64,000 bases of DNA from Brenneria sp. hezel4-2-4. Lineage in GTDB: Bacteria; Pseudomonadota; Gammaproteobacteria; Enterobacterales; Enterobacteriaceae. The DNA lies in NCBI RefSeq assembly GCF_013155275.1, contig NZ_JABJXS010000012.1, forward strand, positions 1-64,000, written 5' to 3'. A model generated the notes under the pieces. That model was not told the origin of the DNA. It ran no database searches and worked only from the letters and a program-made list of their open reading frames with translations. This document shows, piece by piece, positions 34,055 to 44,772 of this stretch. The position numbers and the translations under genes were made by a program. Position 1 is the first letter of the stretch; the number at the start of each line of letters is the position of its first letter.

Positions 34055-35379
34055 GGCTTGCCCCTCAACGTCAAACGCCCTTCGACATATTGATTTTCCT
34101 GTCTCATATCACCGCTCTGCACCTGATAATAGACCGCGGACTGCTGCTGAAACTGCTCCAGCGCCTGATAGGACATCGCCCTTATCGTCAACCGCAACGC
34201 CGCCCCATCGTAAGATAAGGACTGGATTTGAACGCCGCCGTTCTGCGTCAACAGCCGTTGCAGCGGGGTCAACTGCTCCAGCAGACCGGGCGTCCCCTTT
34301 GTCGCCACCGCCTGTTGCAGATGCTGCTGCATTTGCGCCCGGGGATTCACCACCCGCGTCTCTGTCGGAAAAATCTGCTGATAAACGCGTACGCTTTCCT
34401 GACGCCACCGCTCCGCCTGTTGATAGAGCTGATAGTGCGTCCATCCTGCCTGTCCCATCAGCAGCAGCAAATAACACAGCGCGGCGACGGCGACGCCACG
34501 CCAGGGCCGCAAGGCAAGACGCCACGACGTCGCCGGGGCAAACTCGCCTTGTTGCAAGTCTGCCGGCGCGCGCGGCAACGGCGTTTTCGCCGCCAGTTGG
34601 AACAGATCCGTCTCCGGCCGCCGCCGCCACTCGCCTGCGGGCGCTGTTGCGCTATAGCTGTCCCCCTGCGGCGCAGGTGAAAAAGCGCCTAACAGCGCGT
34701 CGCTCCAGGATGACTCCACGGCCATCGCCAGACCATTCTCCCGCCGGAACAACCATAGATCCCGATGGTTTAAGGCGCTCCATCCATCCTGAGGCCGGGG
34801 CAACACCCACGCATCCGGCAACAGCGTATCCGCGACAATCCCCAACGCCCGGCACTGCCGTTGCCAGTGCCGCATTGTGCTTTTTTCCACCACGGCAATC
34901 GTTCCCTCATCGCCTTGTTTCTCAAGCACGGCAAAATGCAGTTGTTCTACCTCGGTAGCGAATTGATCCTCCAGGATGAAAGGCAGCGCCTGCGCCAGTT
35001 GACGACGCGCCAGCCGAGGCAACGTTACCCGATGCAGCGTAACCTCGGTTGCGGGCGCCAGCACCCGGGTGACGCCCGCCGGGGAGAAACCGGCCAGCGC
35101 ATGACGCGCCTGTTCGATATCGCCGCTCCCCTGCGCCAGCACGGCGTCTTCCGTCTGCGAGCGCACCTGCCATTCAATCTCCCCCCGATCGTCTGCGGGG
35201 AGACGGACGATCAGACAAGGCCCGCCGCCATCCCGGGCTGGCCGCCGCACGCCGGGCGGCGTTGCCGCGCGCAGGTTTGCAATCCACCGCCGCCATGCCG
35301 GTTTTTTAAACCCCAAATGTGCTAACACGCCGTATTTCCAACGGCGATGCTTTCCGTCGCGCCTATCCGCCTTATTCAT
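34051..35379 (-). CDS. outL: Type II secretion protein L
   Basis: The 442-residue protein has a large N-terminal cytoplasmic actin-like domain (about 1-280, with RLPADDRGEIEWQVRSQTEDAVLAQG), a membrane helix (GVAVAALCYLLLLMGQAG, about residue 295-315) and a periplasmic domain. GspL links the ATPase GspE to the inner-membrane platform with GspM and GspF. The start overlaps the outK stop by 4 bases. The first 50 residues are basic and poorly conserved, so a slightly later start cannot be excluded. Confidence 0.9.
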   Translation of the reverse strand: MNKADRRDGKHRRWKYGVLAHLGFKKPAWRRWIANLRAATPPGVRRPARDGGGPCLIVRLPADDRGEIEWQVRSQTEDAVLAQGSGDIEQARHALAGFSPAGVTRVLAPATEVTLHRVTLPRLARRQLAQALPFILEDQFATEVEQLHFAVLEKQGDEGTIAVVEKSTMRHWQRQCRALGIVADTLLPDAWVLPRPQDGWSALNHRDLWLFRRENGLAMAVESSWSDALLGAFSPAPQGDSYSATAPAGEWRRRPETDLFQLAAKTPLPRAPADLQQGEFAPATSWRLALRPWRGVAVAALCYLLLLMGQAGWTHYQLYQQAERWRQESVRVYQQIFPTETRVVNPRAQMQQHLQQAVATKGTPGLLEQLTPLQRLLTQNGGVQIQSLSYDGAALRLTIRAMSYQALEQFQQQSAVYYQVQSGDMRQENQYVEGRLTLRGKP

Positions 35380-36359
35380 CGATCCACCGTTCTGTAGCCG
35401 CCATACTGCCGCCGCACCACCAGCGCATTATGGCCGCTGAGGTGAAACAGGCTACGCTGATAAAAATCACTGTCGCCTACGCGCACAGACAACTGCGCAA
35501 AAAACCATTCGCTTTTCACCGCCAGCACCGTCAACGCGGTATTGTTGCCGCCGGGCAACTGGCCGGTTTGTTGCAGCGCCGCCAGACTGTCCCAGCCGTC
35601 AGTCGGCCTTTGCTGTAATAAGGCTTTCGCCTGCGAGCTTGTCATTTGGTTGAGAAAAAGCGCCGCCAGCAACGGCGCCTGCGACTCACGGAGCGTATTG
35701 ACGTTGATTCTCATCGCCTCCGACGACAGTACGCAAACATAGGGCTGCAAGCGACGATACAGCCCGCTGTCCATGCCATACACCGCCCGTAACTCGCTGA
35801 TTTCACTCATGGCCTTATTGGCCGGCCGATAAGGAGCGGGCAGCGAGGCATACGCCTTGTCTTCCGCCCCGTTGGCCAATGGCGAACCGTCGCTATCGAT
35901 CCAGTCCCGCACGGCGGCGGTGATCTGCGCGGCCCGGGCCGGCTCTTCGCCCAGATTTTCTAATAACAGTAGAAAAACGCGTGCCGGATAAGGCGCCTTC
36001 GCCCCGCCAACGTCATTGCCGATATTCTGGTTGATGGCATTCAGATTGAAACAGGCTTGCCCGTCCTGTATCGCGGTATGGATCTCCCCGCCGTCTACCG
36101 CAAACTGACGATCCTGCTGCGCCCAATTCTGCGCCAGATGAGTATGTTCAGGCTCCGCCAGTTCGTCGCGCAGCAAAATCTGCCCCGCCATGGCTTCCGC
36201 CCCCAGCGCATACCATTTGGCCTGTTGACGGCTAAGCTGATTGCCGGTACGCAGCAGCGCCTTGCCGCTGCGCTCGGCAATCGCCGCCGCCACCGTGACC
36301 ATCAGCGCCAGTATCAACAGCACCACCAACAGCGCAACGCCGCGCTGTCGGGATTTCAT
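35376..36359 (-). CDS. outK: Type II secretion minor pseudopilin K
   Basis: The 327-residue protein begins [21 protein letters not shown]: a prepilin leader cut after RG with Val at +1. It lacks the Glu5 found in other pseudopilins, which is normal for GspK. The large globular domain contains acidic calcium-site segments ([21 protein letters not shown]). GspK tops the pseudopilus with GspI and GspJ and sets its length. Overlaps outJ and outL by 4 bases each. Confidence 0.92.
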   Translation of the reverse strand: MKSRQRGVALLVVLLILALMVTVAAAIAERSGKALLRTGNQLSRQQAKWYALGAEAMAGQILLRDELAEPEHTHLAQNWAQQDRQFAVDGGEIHTAIQDGQACFNLNAINQNIGNDVGGAKAPYPARVFLLLLENLGEEPARAAQITAAVRDWIDSDGSPLANGAEDKAYASLPAPYRPANKAMSEISELRAVYGMDSGLYRRLQPYVCVLSSEAMRINVNTLRESQAPLLAALFLNQMTSSQAKALLQQRPTDGWDSLAALQQTGQLPGGNNTALTVLAVKSEWFFAQLSVRVGDSDFYQRSLFHLSGHNALVVRRQYGGYRTVDR

Positions 36360-36973
36360 TTAACCGCCCCGCCGGTAATAAAAAACAGCCGCGACACCTC
36401 GCCGTAATCCCGCAGGGTGAGTACCACTTCAAGGCCCTGCGGCAACGTGTCGCGGCTATCCCAGCGGTCATGCCAGGTTTTATCGGCGTAAAAACGCAGG
36501 CGAAATCCCTCGACCTGCGTCAGCACCGGCCTGACGGCGGGCTCCTGTCCTTCAATGGGATCGGCGTACTGATAGGACAGGCGTTCAAGGATGTTATCGC
36601 GTAACCGATAGGCCACCGGCTGAAGCTCCGATCGCGGCAGCAGGCCGAGCGGATTAAGCCAGCCGCTGCGCATAAAGCTGATACCCCAGTCATCGCTCTT
36701 TGACCGATCGCGATCGGCATACAGCAACGACGTACTGCCGCGGCTACCGCGGGCAATCATCTGCGAAAAATCGCCGTCCATCTGGGTGAACGCACGCTGT
36801 AGTTCAGCCAGCCGCTGTTCTTTGCGCTGCGAGATTTCATCGTTGCGCACCACCCCATTCAGCACCTGAAAAGCGCTGAGGCTGAGGGCGGCGAAAATAG
36901 CCAGCGCCAACAGCATTTCCAGCAGCGTGAACCCCTGCTGCCGGCGCGCCGGCGCGCATCGCCTGACGTCCAT
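36356..36973 (-). CDS. outJ: Type II secretion minor pseudopilin J
   Basis: The 205-residue prepilin has a leader ending RRQQG, then [17 protein letters not shown] with Glu5, and a beta-rich GspJ domain ([34 protein letters not shown]). It acts in the tip complex I-J-K. The leader is long (14 residues). It abuts outI by one base and overlaps outK. Confidence 0.92.
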   Translation of the reverse strand: MDVRRCAPARRQQGFTLLEMLLALAIFAALSLSAFQVLNGVVRNDEISQRKEQRLAELQRAFTQMDGDFSQMIARGSRGSTSLLYADRDRSKSDDWGISFMRSGWLNPLGLLPRSELQPVAYRLRDNILERLSYQYADPIEGQEPAVRPVLTQVEGFRLRFYADKTWHDRWDSRDTLPQGLEVVLTLRDYGEVSRLFFITGGAVK

Positions 36974-37335
36974 TACGACTTCACCACATAGCTGCGCAGC
37001 ATCCCAAGCGGCGCCTGCTCATCTTTTCGCCGCCGGACTTCCACATCCAGCGCCCGCAACTGCGTATCGCCGGTTTCTATCCCCTGCCAGCGCCAATACC
37101 AGCGTTCACCGGCAAATAGCGTTTCACCGTTAACCCAGTGGGTTTCCGGCCAGCGCTGTTCCAGCCGCAGTTGCACCTGTTGGTTCTCCGCGATCCAGCC
37201 GGCAAAGGTTTTTTCCTCCAGCCGGCCGAGGCTGCGGGCCTGCTGCGCCGTGGTTTGCAGCACCGCCAGTCCGGCCAGCGCAAAAACGGTTAGCGCCACC
37301 AATACCTCCAGCAGCGTCATGCCCTGCTGTCTCAT
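36973..37335 (-). CDS. outI: Type II secretion minor pseudopilin I
   Basis: The 120-residue prepilin has a very short leader MRQQG followed by [19 protein letters not shown] with Glu5. The C-terminal domain ([38 protein letters not shown]) is typical of GspI, which nucleates the pseudopilus tip. It overlaps outH by 4 bases. Confidence 0.92.
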   Translation of the reverse strand: MRQQGMTLLEVLVALTVFALAGLAVLQTTAQQARSLGRLEEKTFAGWIAENQQVQLRLEQRWPETHWVNGETLFAGERWYWRWQGIETGDTQLRALDVEVRRRKDEQAPLGMLRSYVVKS

Positions 37336-37901
37336 GGTTTTTCTCCCTGAAGCAAAGACGTCCGCACCACGCCGCTGGCGTCAACCTCCAACCAACTTGA
37401 CGCTGCGCGGCCCCCAGTGACAAACAGCAGCCTGAACGGGGTAATTTCCCCACCGGGGAGGATCAGAATACTTGGCTCCCCCGAGTCCTGAGCCGGCGTT
37501 TGCGCGGCGTGCTTTCCGCCGGCCGGCAACAGCTCAAGACGCACGGTGTCCGGCAGAACGCCCGCCGGCATCACCCGATAAGGCTGCCACGGACGCCAGC
37601 CGAATCCCTGCCAGCGCCCGGCGTCGCCAACCGACGCCGATTCAGTCTGCCGTTGCAGTTGGAGAAATTGCCAACCATCGGGCAGGATACGCACCCCCAG
37701 CACGGTTTCATTCATCTGGCTGGTTTCCGCCGCAAAATCCAACTGAGCCTGAAAGCGAGCCAACTGCCAGTCGCCGTCGCTCTTACGGTCGGCGGGAAAC
37801 GCCATCGCCACCAGGCTGGCGGCGATACCGGCCAGCAATACAACCAGCATCATTTCCAGCAGAGTAAACCCCCGCTGACGCCCCGACGCCGGGTGCCTCA
37901 T
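37332..37901 (-). CDS. outH: Type II secretion pseudopilin H
   Basis: The 189-residue prepilin (ATG 37901) has leader MRHPASGRQRG, then FTLLEMMLVVLLAGIAASLV with Glu5, and a beta-sandwich domain (TVLGVRILPDGWQFLQ, GGEITPFRLLFVTGG). GspH connects the tip to the main pseudopilin. An upstream in-frame ATG at 37985 would overlap outG and add 28 residues not found in the family, so I reject it. Confidence 0.9.
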   Translation of the reverse strand: MRHPASGRQRGFTLLEMMLVVLLAGIAASLVAMAFPADRKSDGDWQLARFQAQLDFAAETSQMNETVLGVRILPDGWQFLQLQRQTESASVGDAGRWQGFGWRPWQPYRVMPAGVLPDTVRLELLPAGGKHAAQTPAQDSGEPSILILPGGEITPFRLLFVTGGRAASSWLEVDASGVVRTSLLQGEKP

Positions 37902-37929
37902 TGTCCGTTCATCGCGCGCCGCGCTGTTG

Positions 37930-38355
37930 TTATTTAGCGCCGACATTCCAGTTGCCGATGTCATCGTCCGTGTCCGGCATGCCATCCGGCCCGAATGAGA
38001 AAATATCCAGCTTGCCGTGCTGGCCGGGGTTCAGTAACTGATAGTCCGCGCCCCACGGGTCCTGAGGTAAACGGCGGATATAGCCATCGTCGGGATAGCT
38101 GCGCGGCTCCGGCGATACGCTGGGTTTTTTCACCAGCGCATTCAGGCCCTGCTCCGTGGTCGGATAGCGGTTATTGTCCAGCTTGTACATATCCAGCGCG
38201 CTTTCCAGCGCCACAATATCGCTGACGGCTTTTTGTCGATCCGCTTTCTCTTTATTGCCCATCAGATTGGGCACCACCAGACTCGCCAGCACGCCGAGAA
38301 TGACGATCACCACCATGATTTCCAACAAAGTAAAACCTCGCTGACGTTGTTGCAT
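37930..38355 (-). CDS. outG: Type II secretion major pseudopilin G
   Basis: The 141-residue protein has a leader MQQRQRG, then FTLLEIMVVIVILGVLASLVVPNLMGNKEKAD, and the GspG calcium-binding C-terminus (WGADYQLLNPGQHGKLDIFSFGPDGMPDTDDDIGNW). It is the main subunit of the pseudopilus that drives exoproteins through OutD. It lies 32 bases after outF, wider than the other junctions, as suits a subunit needed in larger amounts. Confidence 0.95.
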   Translation of the reverse strand: MQQRQRGFTLLEIMVVIVILGVLASLVVPNLMGNKEKADRQKAVSDIVALESALDMYKLDNNRYPTTEQGLNALVKKPSVSPEPRSYPDDGYIRRLPQDPWGADYQLLNPGQHGKLDIFSFGPDGMPDTDDDIGNWNVGAK

Positions 38356-38387
38356 CCTGACTTTTCCTCGCTCAATTATTGGGTTTT

Positions 38388-39614
38388 CTATACGCTCATT
38401 AAGGTATTCAGTTGCAGAATGGGCTGTAATATCGCCAGCACAATGAACAGGACAATCGCCGCCATGCCCACCACCAGCAGCGGCTCAAACAGCCCCAGCG
38501 CCAGCGTCATCTGCCCGCTGAATTCGCGCTCCTGATTGTCGGCGGCCCGCTCCAGCATGTCGCCCAGTTCACCGCTGCGTTCGCCGCTGGCGATCATGTG
38601 CCGCATCATGGCGGGAAACAGCGCCGTCTGTTCCAGCGCCTTGTGCAGACTGACGCCCTCACGCACCGCATCCGCCGCCTGCGCCAGCCGCTGACGGGCA
38701 TAGTCGTTGCTCATCACATCGCCGCTGATGCGCATTGCCTGCAACAGCGGCACCGCGCTGGCGTTCAGGATGCTCAACGTGCGGGCGTAACGGGCGGTGT
38801 TCAGCCCGCGGGCAATACGCCCCACCAGCGGCAGATAAAGCAGCCGCCGATGAAAGCCGATGCGCCGTTCCTCCTTACGCAGCAGCGCCCGCAGGGCGAC
38901 GATGCCGATAGCCAGCGCCAGCAGCGCCCACGGCCCGCCGCTGCGCACCGCGTCGCTGATCCCCATCAGTAGCCGGGTGGAGAGCGGCAGTGTCTGTTTC
39001 ATATGGATAAATTGCTCGACGACCTTCGGCACCACCGCCGACAGCAAAATGCCGACCACCGCCACGGCGACCACCGTCAGCACGCAGGGATAAATCATCG
39101 CCTGTTGGATGCGGCTGCGCAGTTGCTGACGCTGCTCGGTGTAATCCGCCAGTCGGTTCAGCACGATATCCAGATGCCCGGATGTTTCACCGGCGGCCAC
39201 CATTGCGCAGTACAGCCGTTCAAAACTGCCGGGAAAACATTTCATGGCATCCGCCAGCGAATAGCCTTCCATGACTTTGCCGCGAATTGCCGCCATCAGG
39301 TGGCTTAAATGCGGCTTTTCACTCTGCTTCGCCACCGCGTCCAGCGCCTCTTCCAGCGGCAGCGCCGCCGCCACCAGCGTCGCCAGTTGCCGGGTCAATA
39401 ACGCCAGATCGGCGGTGCCGATGCGCTGCCTGCGTCTGAGGGAAAATGCCGGCGAACCGGACGGGGAGCGGTCGCCCAGACGCTCATTAACCGCCAGCGG
39501 CATCAGGCCGCGCTCCCGCAGCAGTTGACGGGCCTGCCTGGCGGAATCCGCCTCCTGACTGCCCCGACATTTCTTCCCCTGGGCATCCAGCGCCCGGTAG
39601 TGATACAGCGCCAT
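38388..39614 (-). CDS. outF: Type II secretion inner-membrane protein F
   Basis: The 408-residue protein has two T2SF repeats ([23 protein letters not shown] and [22 protein letters not shown]) and three membrane helices ([56 protein letters not shown]). It is the rotor-like core of the assembly platform. It begins one base after outE ends. Confidence 0.94.
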   Translation of the reverse strand: MALYHYRALDAQGKKCRGSQEADSARQARQLLRERGLMPLAVNERLGDRSPSGSPAFSLRRRQRIGTADLALLTRQLATLVAAALPLEEALDAVAKQSEKPHLSHLMAAIRGKVMEGYSLADAMKCFPGSFERLYCAMVAAGETSGHLDIVLNRLADYTEQRQQLRSRIQQAMIYPCVLTVVAVAVVGILLSAVVPKVVEQFIHMKQTLPLSTRLLMGISDAVRSGGPWALLALAIGIVALRALLRKEERRIGFHRRLLYLPLVGRIARGLNTARYARTLSILNASAVPLLQAMRISGDVMSNDYARQRLAQAADAVREGVSLHKALEQTALFPAMMRHMIASGERSGELGDMLERAADNQEREFSGQMTLALGLFEPLLVVGMAAIVLFIVLAILQPILQLNTLMSV

Positions 39615-39615
39615 A

Positions 39616-41112
39616 TCATTCCTCTTTGGTTACGCGGATCACCTCTTCCCAGGTGGTCAGTCCGGCCAGCACTTTTTCCCGGCCATCCTGCCGGATGGAG
39701 GTTCTGTCCGCGCCCAGCATCCGCGCAATCGCCACCTCGCCTTCGCCGCGGTGAATGGCCGTTCTTACCCGGTCATCGATCGGCAGCAATTCATGAATGC
39801 CGATACGGCCCCGATAACCGGTGAAATTGCAGCGCGTACAGCCGACGGGCTGGTAGAGACGGATGTCGCTCGACACCCTCATTTGCCGCGCCTGTTCGGC
39901 GGCGATCGGTTGCTGTCGACGGCAGTCGGGACACAGCGTACGCACCAGGCGCTGCGCCAGTACCGCCAGCAGCGACGTTGACAGCAGAAAAGGCTCCACG
40001 CCCATATCCTGCAAACGGGAAAGCGCCCCCAGCGCGCTGTTGGTATGCAGCGTCGACAGCACCAGATGACCGGTCAGCGAGGCCTGAACCGCAATCTGCG
40101 CGGTCTCTCTGTCGCGAATCTCCCCCACCAGCACCACATCCGGATCCTGACGCAGAATGGCGCGTAGCCCGCGGGCAAAGGTCATGTCGACTTTGGCGTT
40201 GACCTGCGTTTGCCCGATGCCTTCCAGTTCATATTCTATGGGATCCTCCACCGTCATGATGTTGCGTTCCGAGGCATTCAACCGGCTGAGCGCCGCGTAA
40301 AGCGTGGTGCTTTTCCCTGAACCGGTCGGCCCGGTCACCAGAATAATGCCGTTAGGCCGGTGAATCAGCGTCTCCAGCCGCTGCTGATGCGTCGGCGACA
40401 TGCCCAGCGCGGCCAGATCGAGCTGTACGCTGTTTTTATCCAGCAGACGCAACACCACGCGTTCGCCATAGCTGGACGGCAAGGTGGAGACGCGTACATC
40501 GATAGCCCTCCCGCCGATGCGCAACGCCATGCGGCCATCCTGCGGGATACGTTTTTCCGCAATATCCAGTTTCGCCATCACCTTGATGCGCGACACCAGC
40601 AGCGACGCCAGTTTGCGTTGCGGACGCAAAATTTCCCGCAACACCCCATCGACGCGAAAGCGGATTTGTAAGTAACGCTCATAGGTTTCGATATGGATAT
40701 CGGACGCTTTGTCTTTGATGGCTTCGGTCAGCATGGCGTTGATAAGACGGATGATGGGCGCGTCGTCGTCGGTATCCAGCAGATCGTCGCTGTCCGGCAG
40801 CTCTTCCGCCAGCGTATAAAAATCCATTTCATTACCGATATCCTCCATCAGGCGCCTGGCCTCTTCAGAGTCACGCTGATAGCTCACCACCAGCCGCCGT
40901 TCAAACTCCTCGGCGCTCACCCGAACAATGCTGAGCGGACAGCCCGCCACCCGTCTGGCTTCCAGCAGCGCGCAAGCCGACGTCTCCGCCACGCAGACAG
41001 CCTGACGGCTCTCATGCTCCGCGCCTTGCAGCAACAGGATTTTCTGCGCCCGCGCATAGGCGAAAGGCAAGATTGGACGCCCATCCGTCATGTCGGGCGC
41101 AACCTCGCTCAC
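39616..41112 (-). CDS. outE: Type II secretion ATPase E
   Basis: The 498-residue hexameric ATPase has an N-terminal GspL-binding domain, Walker [16 protein letters not shown], Asp box [10 protein letters not shown], Walker [15 protein letters not shown], His box [15 protein letters not shown], and the zinc tetracysteine LCPDCRR ... GCTRC. It powers pseudopilus growth at the inner membrane. It overlaps outD by 4 bases. Confidence 0.96.
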   Translation of the reverse strand: MSEVAPDMTDGRPILPFAYARAQKILLLQGAEHESRQAVCVAETSACALLEARRVAGCPLSIVRVSAEEFERRLVVSYQRDSEEARRLMEDIGNEMDFYTLAEELPDSDDLLDTDDDAPIIRLINAMLTEAIKDKASDIHIETYERYLQIRFRVDGVLREILRPQRKLASLLVSRIKVMAKLDIAEKRIPQDGRMALRIGGRAIDVRVSTLPSSYGERVVLRLLDKNSVQLDLAALGMSPTHQQRLETLIHRPNGIILVTGPTGSGKSTTLYAALSRLNASERNIMTVEDPIEYELEGIGQTQVNAKVDMTFARGLRAILRQDPDVVLVGEIRDRETAQIAVQASLTGHLVLSTLHTNSALGALSRLQDMGVEPFLLSTSLLAVLAQRLVRTLCPDCRRQQPIAAEQARQMRVSSDIRLYQPVGCTRCNFTGYRGRIGIHELLPIDDRVRTAIHRGEGEVAIARMLGADRTSIRQDGREKVLAGLTTWEEVIRVTKEE

Positions 41113-43085
41113 TGCTGCCCCGCGGGATAAAACGTCAGGATCGCCGAATTCACCTGACGAAAAGTGTAATCATTGCCGCCCGCCGGCAAACGCAGTATCT
41201 CGTCGGTCAGCGTGCCTTCACCGTGGGTGACATCGCGCTGCCGCTCCTGCTCCTGACTGAACGCCCGGTATTTCTCCGAAGAGGCACTCTGATACTGACT
41301 GCGATCGCGAATAATCGAGGGACGGATAAACAACATCAGATTGCGCTTTGCCACATGACGGCTATTGGAGCGAAACAGATGCCCCAGCAACGGGATATCG
41401 CCGAGCAGCGGCACTTTGTCCGCGGTTTCGCGGGTGCTCTTATCCAGTAATCCGCCGACAACCACGGTTTCGCCGCTGCTGACCAACACCGCGTTATTTA
41501 CCGTGCGGGTGTTAAAGGTAACGCCCAGATCCGAACTGCTGTTGGAGGCCGAATCCGCCACGCTGGAAACCTCCTGTTCGATTTCCAGCAAGACCGATTC
41601 CCCTTCGTTAATCTGCGGTTTAACCTTCAGCTTGATGCCCACGGTTTTACGCTCGACGGTATTGAAAACATTATCGCCCGACGTAGTCTGCGAGCCGGAC
41701 AAAACCGGAACCTCCTGACCGACGTTGAATGTCGCTTCCATATTGTCCAGCGTGACGATACTGGGCGTCGCCAGAATATCGTTCTTAGTGTTGCTGGACA
41801 GCGCGGTCAGCAGCATCGCCCAGTTTCCCTGATAAAATCCGGCGGTGATGCCGTTAAAACTGTTAAGCGCGCTCGCCACTGTGCTGTTGATCGTGCCGTC
41901 CTGCCGGTATCGATCGGCGCCCGCCACCATCACGGACGTGGGTAGGCCGGTATTGGTAAACTGGGTCATTCCGGCGTGCTTGTTGCCCCACTGAATGCCC
42001 AGATTCAGTCCGTCAGCATCCTGAACCTCGGCAATAACCGCTTCCACCAGCACCTGTGGGCGCCGAATATCCAGTTGGGTAATCACCTGCTCCAGATCGC
42101 GCATCACATCCGGCGCGGCATTGACGATCAGCGCGTTGGTCTGCGCATGCGCCTTGATGGAAATATCCTTACTCAACGCCGGCAGCGCATTCTGCTGTTC
42201 GCTCTTGATGCTGTCGCCGACGCCGGTGAGCACCTCTACCAGGTCGGTGGCTTTGGCATACTTGAGGTAAATAACTTTGGTATTTCCCTGTACCGCCTGT
42301 TGTCGGTCAAGCTGCCTGATCATATCGATCACCTGCTGTCGCGAATTCGACTCACCGCGCACCAACACCGAGTTGGTGCGCTCATCCGCCACCACGTTTG
42401 CCGACATCACGCCCGCCATGGCCGACTTCTCATCCGTCTTATTCAACTCCGTCACCATCTTCACCACTTCCGGCGCGGATGCGTAAGCAAGGGGGATCGT
42501 CGTCACATGGCGATCGCCGGTCTGGTCGACACGTTCGACGATAGACATCAGGCGCTTTATCACCGCGGCGCGTCCGGTCATCAACAGCACGTTGGACGGC
42601 TCGTAATGCACGACGCTCCCGGCCCCGGCGTTATCATTCAACTGACTCAGCAACGGCGCCAGATCGCGGGCGGCAACATTATTGACCGGCACAACGCGCG
42701 TAACCACCTCATCCCCGATACCCGGTCGATCGTCGCTGGCCAGCGGCATAGAGGTATTTTTCGCCTCCTTCGAACGGATGATTTTTAATACGTTGTTGTC
42801 CGTCGGCACCACGGTAAAACCATAGACATCCAGTACGCTGAGGAAGAACTGGTAATATTGCTCCTCATTCATCGTGTCATAGCTGCGCACCGTGATAGTG
42901 CCGCTTACCGAGGGATCGATAATCACGGTTTTATTCAGATTCTTGCTGACGGTATTAATAAATTCCTGAATATCCGTCCCTTTAAAACTGGCGGAGAATT
43001 CAGCGCCCCATCCCAATGAGGATGCCATCAGCAGCATGCTGAACCCCAGCCGCCGCCAGCCTTTCCGTCGTCCTTTGCTAACCAC
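41109..43085 (-). CDS. outD: Type II secretion secretin D
   Basis: The 658-residue protein has a signal peptide ending around GWGA, N0 domain ([19 protein letters not shown]), N1-N3 repeats (for example [31 protein letters not shown]) and the secretin core ([58 protein letters not shown]), then a C-terminal S-domain ([14 protein letters not shown]) which binds the pilotin. It forms the outer-membrane channel. Its start is at the outC stop. Confidence 0.96.
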   Translation of the reverse strand: MVSKGRRKGWRRLGFSMLLMASSLGWGAEFSASFKGTDIQEFINTVSKNLNKTVIIDPSVSGTITVRSYDTMNEEQYYQFFLSVLDVYGFTVVPTDNNVLKIIRSKEAKNTSMPLASDDRPGIGDEVVTRVVPVNNVAARDLAPLLSQLNDNAGAGSVVHYEPSNVLLMTGRAAVIKRLMSIVERVDQTGDRHVTTIPLAYASAPEVVKMVTELNKTDEKSAMAGVMSANVVADERTNSVLVRGESNSRQQVIDMIRQLDRQQAVQGNTKVIYLKYAKATDLVEVLTGVGDSIKSEQQNALPALSKDISIKAHAQTNALIVNAAPDVMRDLEQVITQLDIRRPQVLVEAVIAEVQDADGLNLGIQWGNKHAGMTQFTNTGLPTSVMVAGADRYRQDGTINSTVASALNSFNGITAGFYQGNWAMLLTALSSNTKNDILATPSIVTLDNMEATFNVGQEVPVLSGSQTTSGDNVFNTVERKTVGIKLKVKPQINEGESVLLEIEQEVSSVADSASNSSSDLGVTFNTRTVNNAVLVSSGETVVVGGLLDKSTRETADKVPLLGDIPLLGHLFRSNSRHVAKRNLMLFIRPSIIRDRSQYQSASSEKYRAFSQEQERQRDVTHGEGTLTDEILRLPAGGNDYTFRQVNSAILTFYPAGQQ

Positions 43086-43913
43086 TTAATTCTCCCCGTC
43101 CATTTGCAGAAAAATATCCTGTCGTTCTCCGTTACGTTCGACAGTCAAACTAAAGGCGCTCAGTTCAGGCAGTTGAATCATCGCCTGCCGAGCCTGCTCC
43201 GCATCGCGTAAATCCAGGTTGTTCAACATCACCGCGAGATCGTTATCCTGCAAGCCCGCGCGGTAAAACGGCCCGCTGTCTCTGCCCGGATTGAGCCGAT
43301 AACCCGCCAGCATGCCGTTGGCCGTCACCGGTGAAGCGGTAAGGTAATCCGTCGCCAATAAAGGCGGTTTATTTTCCGATGGGTCATCAGACGTTGCCCG
43401 GACGGGCTGTGTCTCATCCGTCGCCACATCCTGATATAAACTCAGCGCTTCATAGCGCCCCTGATTCTCAATCACAATGCGATCGGCCAGAATCGTCACA
43501 ATGCTGGCCTCAGTGCCGGGAATGCTATCGCCTACGCCGAGACTGTACTGCTGGCTGTCTTTGGCGATAATGGCGATGGACTGCGTGACATCGTCACTGA
43601 GCAGAATACCGGTCAGGCTGAGCGTTAATGAGGTCAGGGGAATATCCGCCGCCGAAAGCGGTATCGCGGCGGCGTGGGTTTCAGGGGGACGGCCAAACAG
43701 CGTAAAACCGCTGGAGATAACCGGTTTTTCTTCGGCCTGAACGGCCGTTATGGTTATGCCGGGGGCAGGCATGTCCTCGGTCTGCCGTATGCGCCAGACC
43801 AATACAGCCAGTTGCTGGCAGATCAACAGCAGGAATAAACCAAACAGAGCGCGCCGGATAAGCGCGGGCGATAAAATTTGACAGGCCAAAGCCCCTATTC
43901 GTGCACGTGGCAT
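43086..43913 (-). CDS. outC: Type II secretion protein C
   Basis: The 275-residue bitopic protein has one membrane helix (ALFGLFLLLICQQLAVLVW), a periplasmic homology region (ISSGFTLFGRPPE; LTGILLSDDVTQSIAII; IENQGRYEAL) and a C-terminal PDZ domain (LAGYRLNPGRDSGPFYRAGLQDNDLAVMLNNLDLRD). It couples the inner platform to the secretin and helps choose substrates. It is the first gene of the compact outC-O operon; the 304 bases upstream should hold its promoter. Confidence 0.94.
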   Translation of the reverse strand: MPRARIGALACQILSPALIRRALFGLFLLLICQQLAVLVWRIRQTEDMPAPGITITAVQAEEKPVISSGFTLFGRPPETHAAAIPLSAADIPLTSLTLSLTGILLSDDVTQSIAIIAKDSQQYSLGVGDSIPGTEASIVTILADRIVIENQGRYEALSLYQDVATDETQPVRATSDDPSENKPPLLATDYLTASPVTANGMLAGYRLNPGRDSGPFYRAGLQDNDLAVMLNNLDLRDAEQARQAMIQLPELSAFSLTVERNGERQDIFLQMDGEN

Positions 43914-44217
43914 AGTTAATCGTCCGTAATCACCTCAAGCCTGAGACCGAGATGAATGCCTAATTCCATTTTCCATTGCGGTTTTACGGGGGTGATTTCA
44001 TCAACGACTCGACATCAGCGCCCTACCACTGCTCATTAGCAAATCTTTAATCTTATGATTTAAATCATGCCTAAAAAATCAGGATGCCGAAATACCATTT
44101 AATGCGGTATGTTTAAAGTTAATAGCAACACAATGAAAATTAATGGATATTAACAATATTACTTGACGTTGATTTATAACAAGACCTATCGCCAGGCGCA
44201 CTGATAAAAATCAATCA
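43914..44217. promoter_or_regulatory. Region between outS and outC, likely out operon promoter
   Basis: 304 AT-leaning bases. A palindrome ATACC-N9-GGTAT sits at about 44090-44110. I looked for a KdgR box (TGAAA-N6-TTTCA type), which controls out genes in soft-rot bacteria, and found no convincing match. No ORF. Confidence 0.35.
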
Positions 44218-44625
44218 TTAGTTATAATTATGTATTGTGACAATAAAAGGCGCCAGCGCACGGTTAAATGTTGAGCACTGGGTTTCTTTTGACGTACTGT
44301 CTTTCAATAACGCCTGATACAAACTTTCGCTGCGCTGCGACAACAGTTGGTCGTTTGGCGCCTCCCACCCTTTTTGTTGAGCAACGGTCAATACCGCGCT
44401 ATTGATGATGGAATCATCCGGTAAATCACTGCGATTGCATTGGTATTTCAGGTATTTAGTCGCCGCCGCCAGCGATGATAACTGATTCAGCCGATCGTTG
44501 ACCGACGCAGTGCTTTCGTTACCCGTCCCGGTTCCCTGCCGGGCAGCGTTTCCGGCATGCTGACACCCGGACAGAATGACACAAAGTAGCGTAAAAACAG
44601 ATAATTTGAATAGCGATAACGACAT
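44218..44625 (-). CDS. outS: Type II secretion pilotin lipoprotein OutS
   Basis: The 135-residue lipoprotein (from ATG 44625) has a lipobox LLCVILSGC and the PulS/OutS helical domain: LSSLAAATKYLKYQCNRSDLPDDSIINSAVLTVAQQKGW, with a second conserved Cys late (TQCSTFNRAL). The pilotin binds the OutD C-terminus and carries it to the outer membrane. AGGA lies 11 bases before ATG 44625 but directly against ATG 44637, so the shorter start is preferred. In several relatives outS is followed by outB; here outC follows instead. Confidence 0.88.
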   Translation of the reverse strand: MSLSLFKLSVFTLLCVILSGCQHAGNAARQGTGTGNESTASVNDRLNQLSSLAAATKYLKYQCNRSDLPDDSIINSAVLTVAQQKGWEAPNDQLLSQRSESLYQALLKDSTSKETQCSTFNRALAPFIVTIHNYN

Positions 44626-44740
44626 AGCACAATTCATCCTGGTTGAAATTAATGGTGTGCATTCTAACAAATGAGAAGTCTCTGTCACTTAACGATATCG
44701 GCGAGATGCCGGAAGAAGAGAAATGTGATGCACAACGATA

Positions 44741-44765
44741 CCCCGGTCGGCGGAGCAGACCGGGG
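44741..44765. terminator. Hairpin downstream of alaC
   Basis: CCCCGGTC and GACCGGGG form a perfect 8-bp GC-rich stem with a 9-base loop, 8 bases beyond the alaC stop. There is no long T run. Confidence 0.5.
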
Positions 44766-44772
44766 AAAGAAT

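Noticed and set aside
43914-44217. KdgR operator in front of outC
   Set aside because: No sequence near TGAAA-N6-TTTCA; only a different short palindrome is present.
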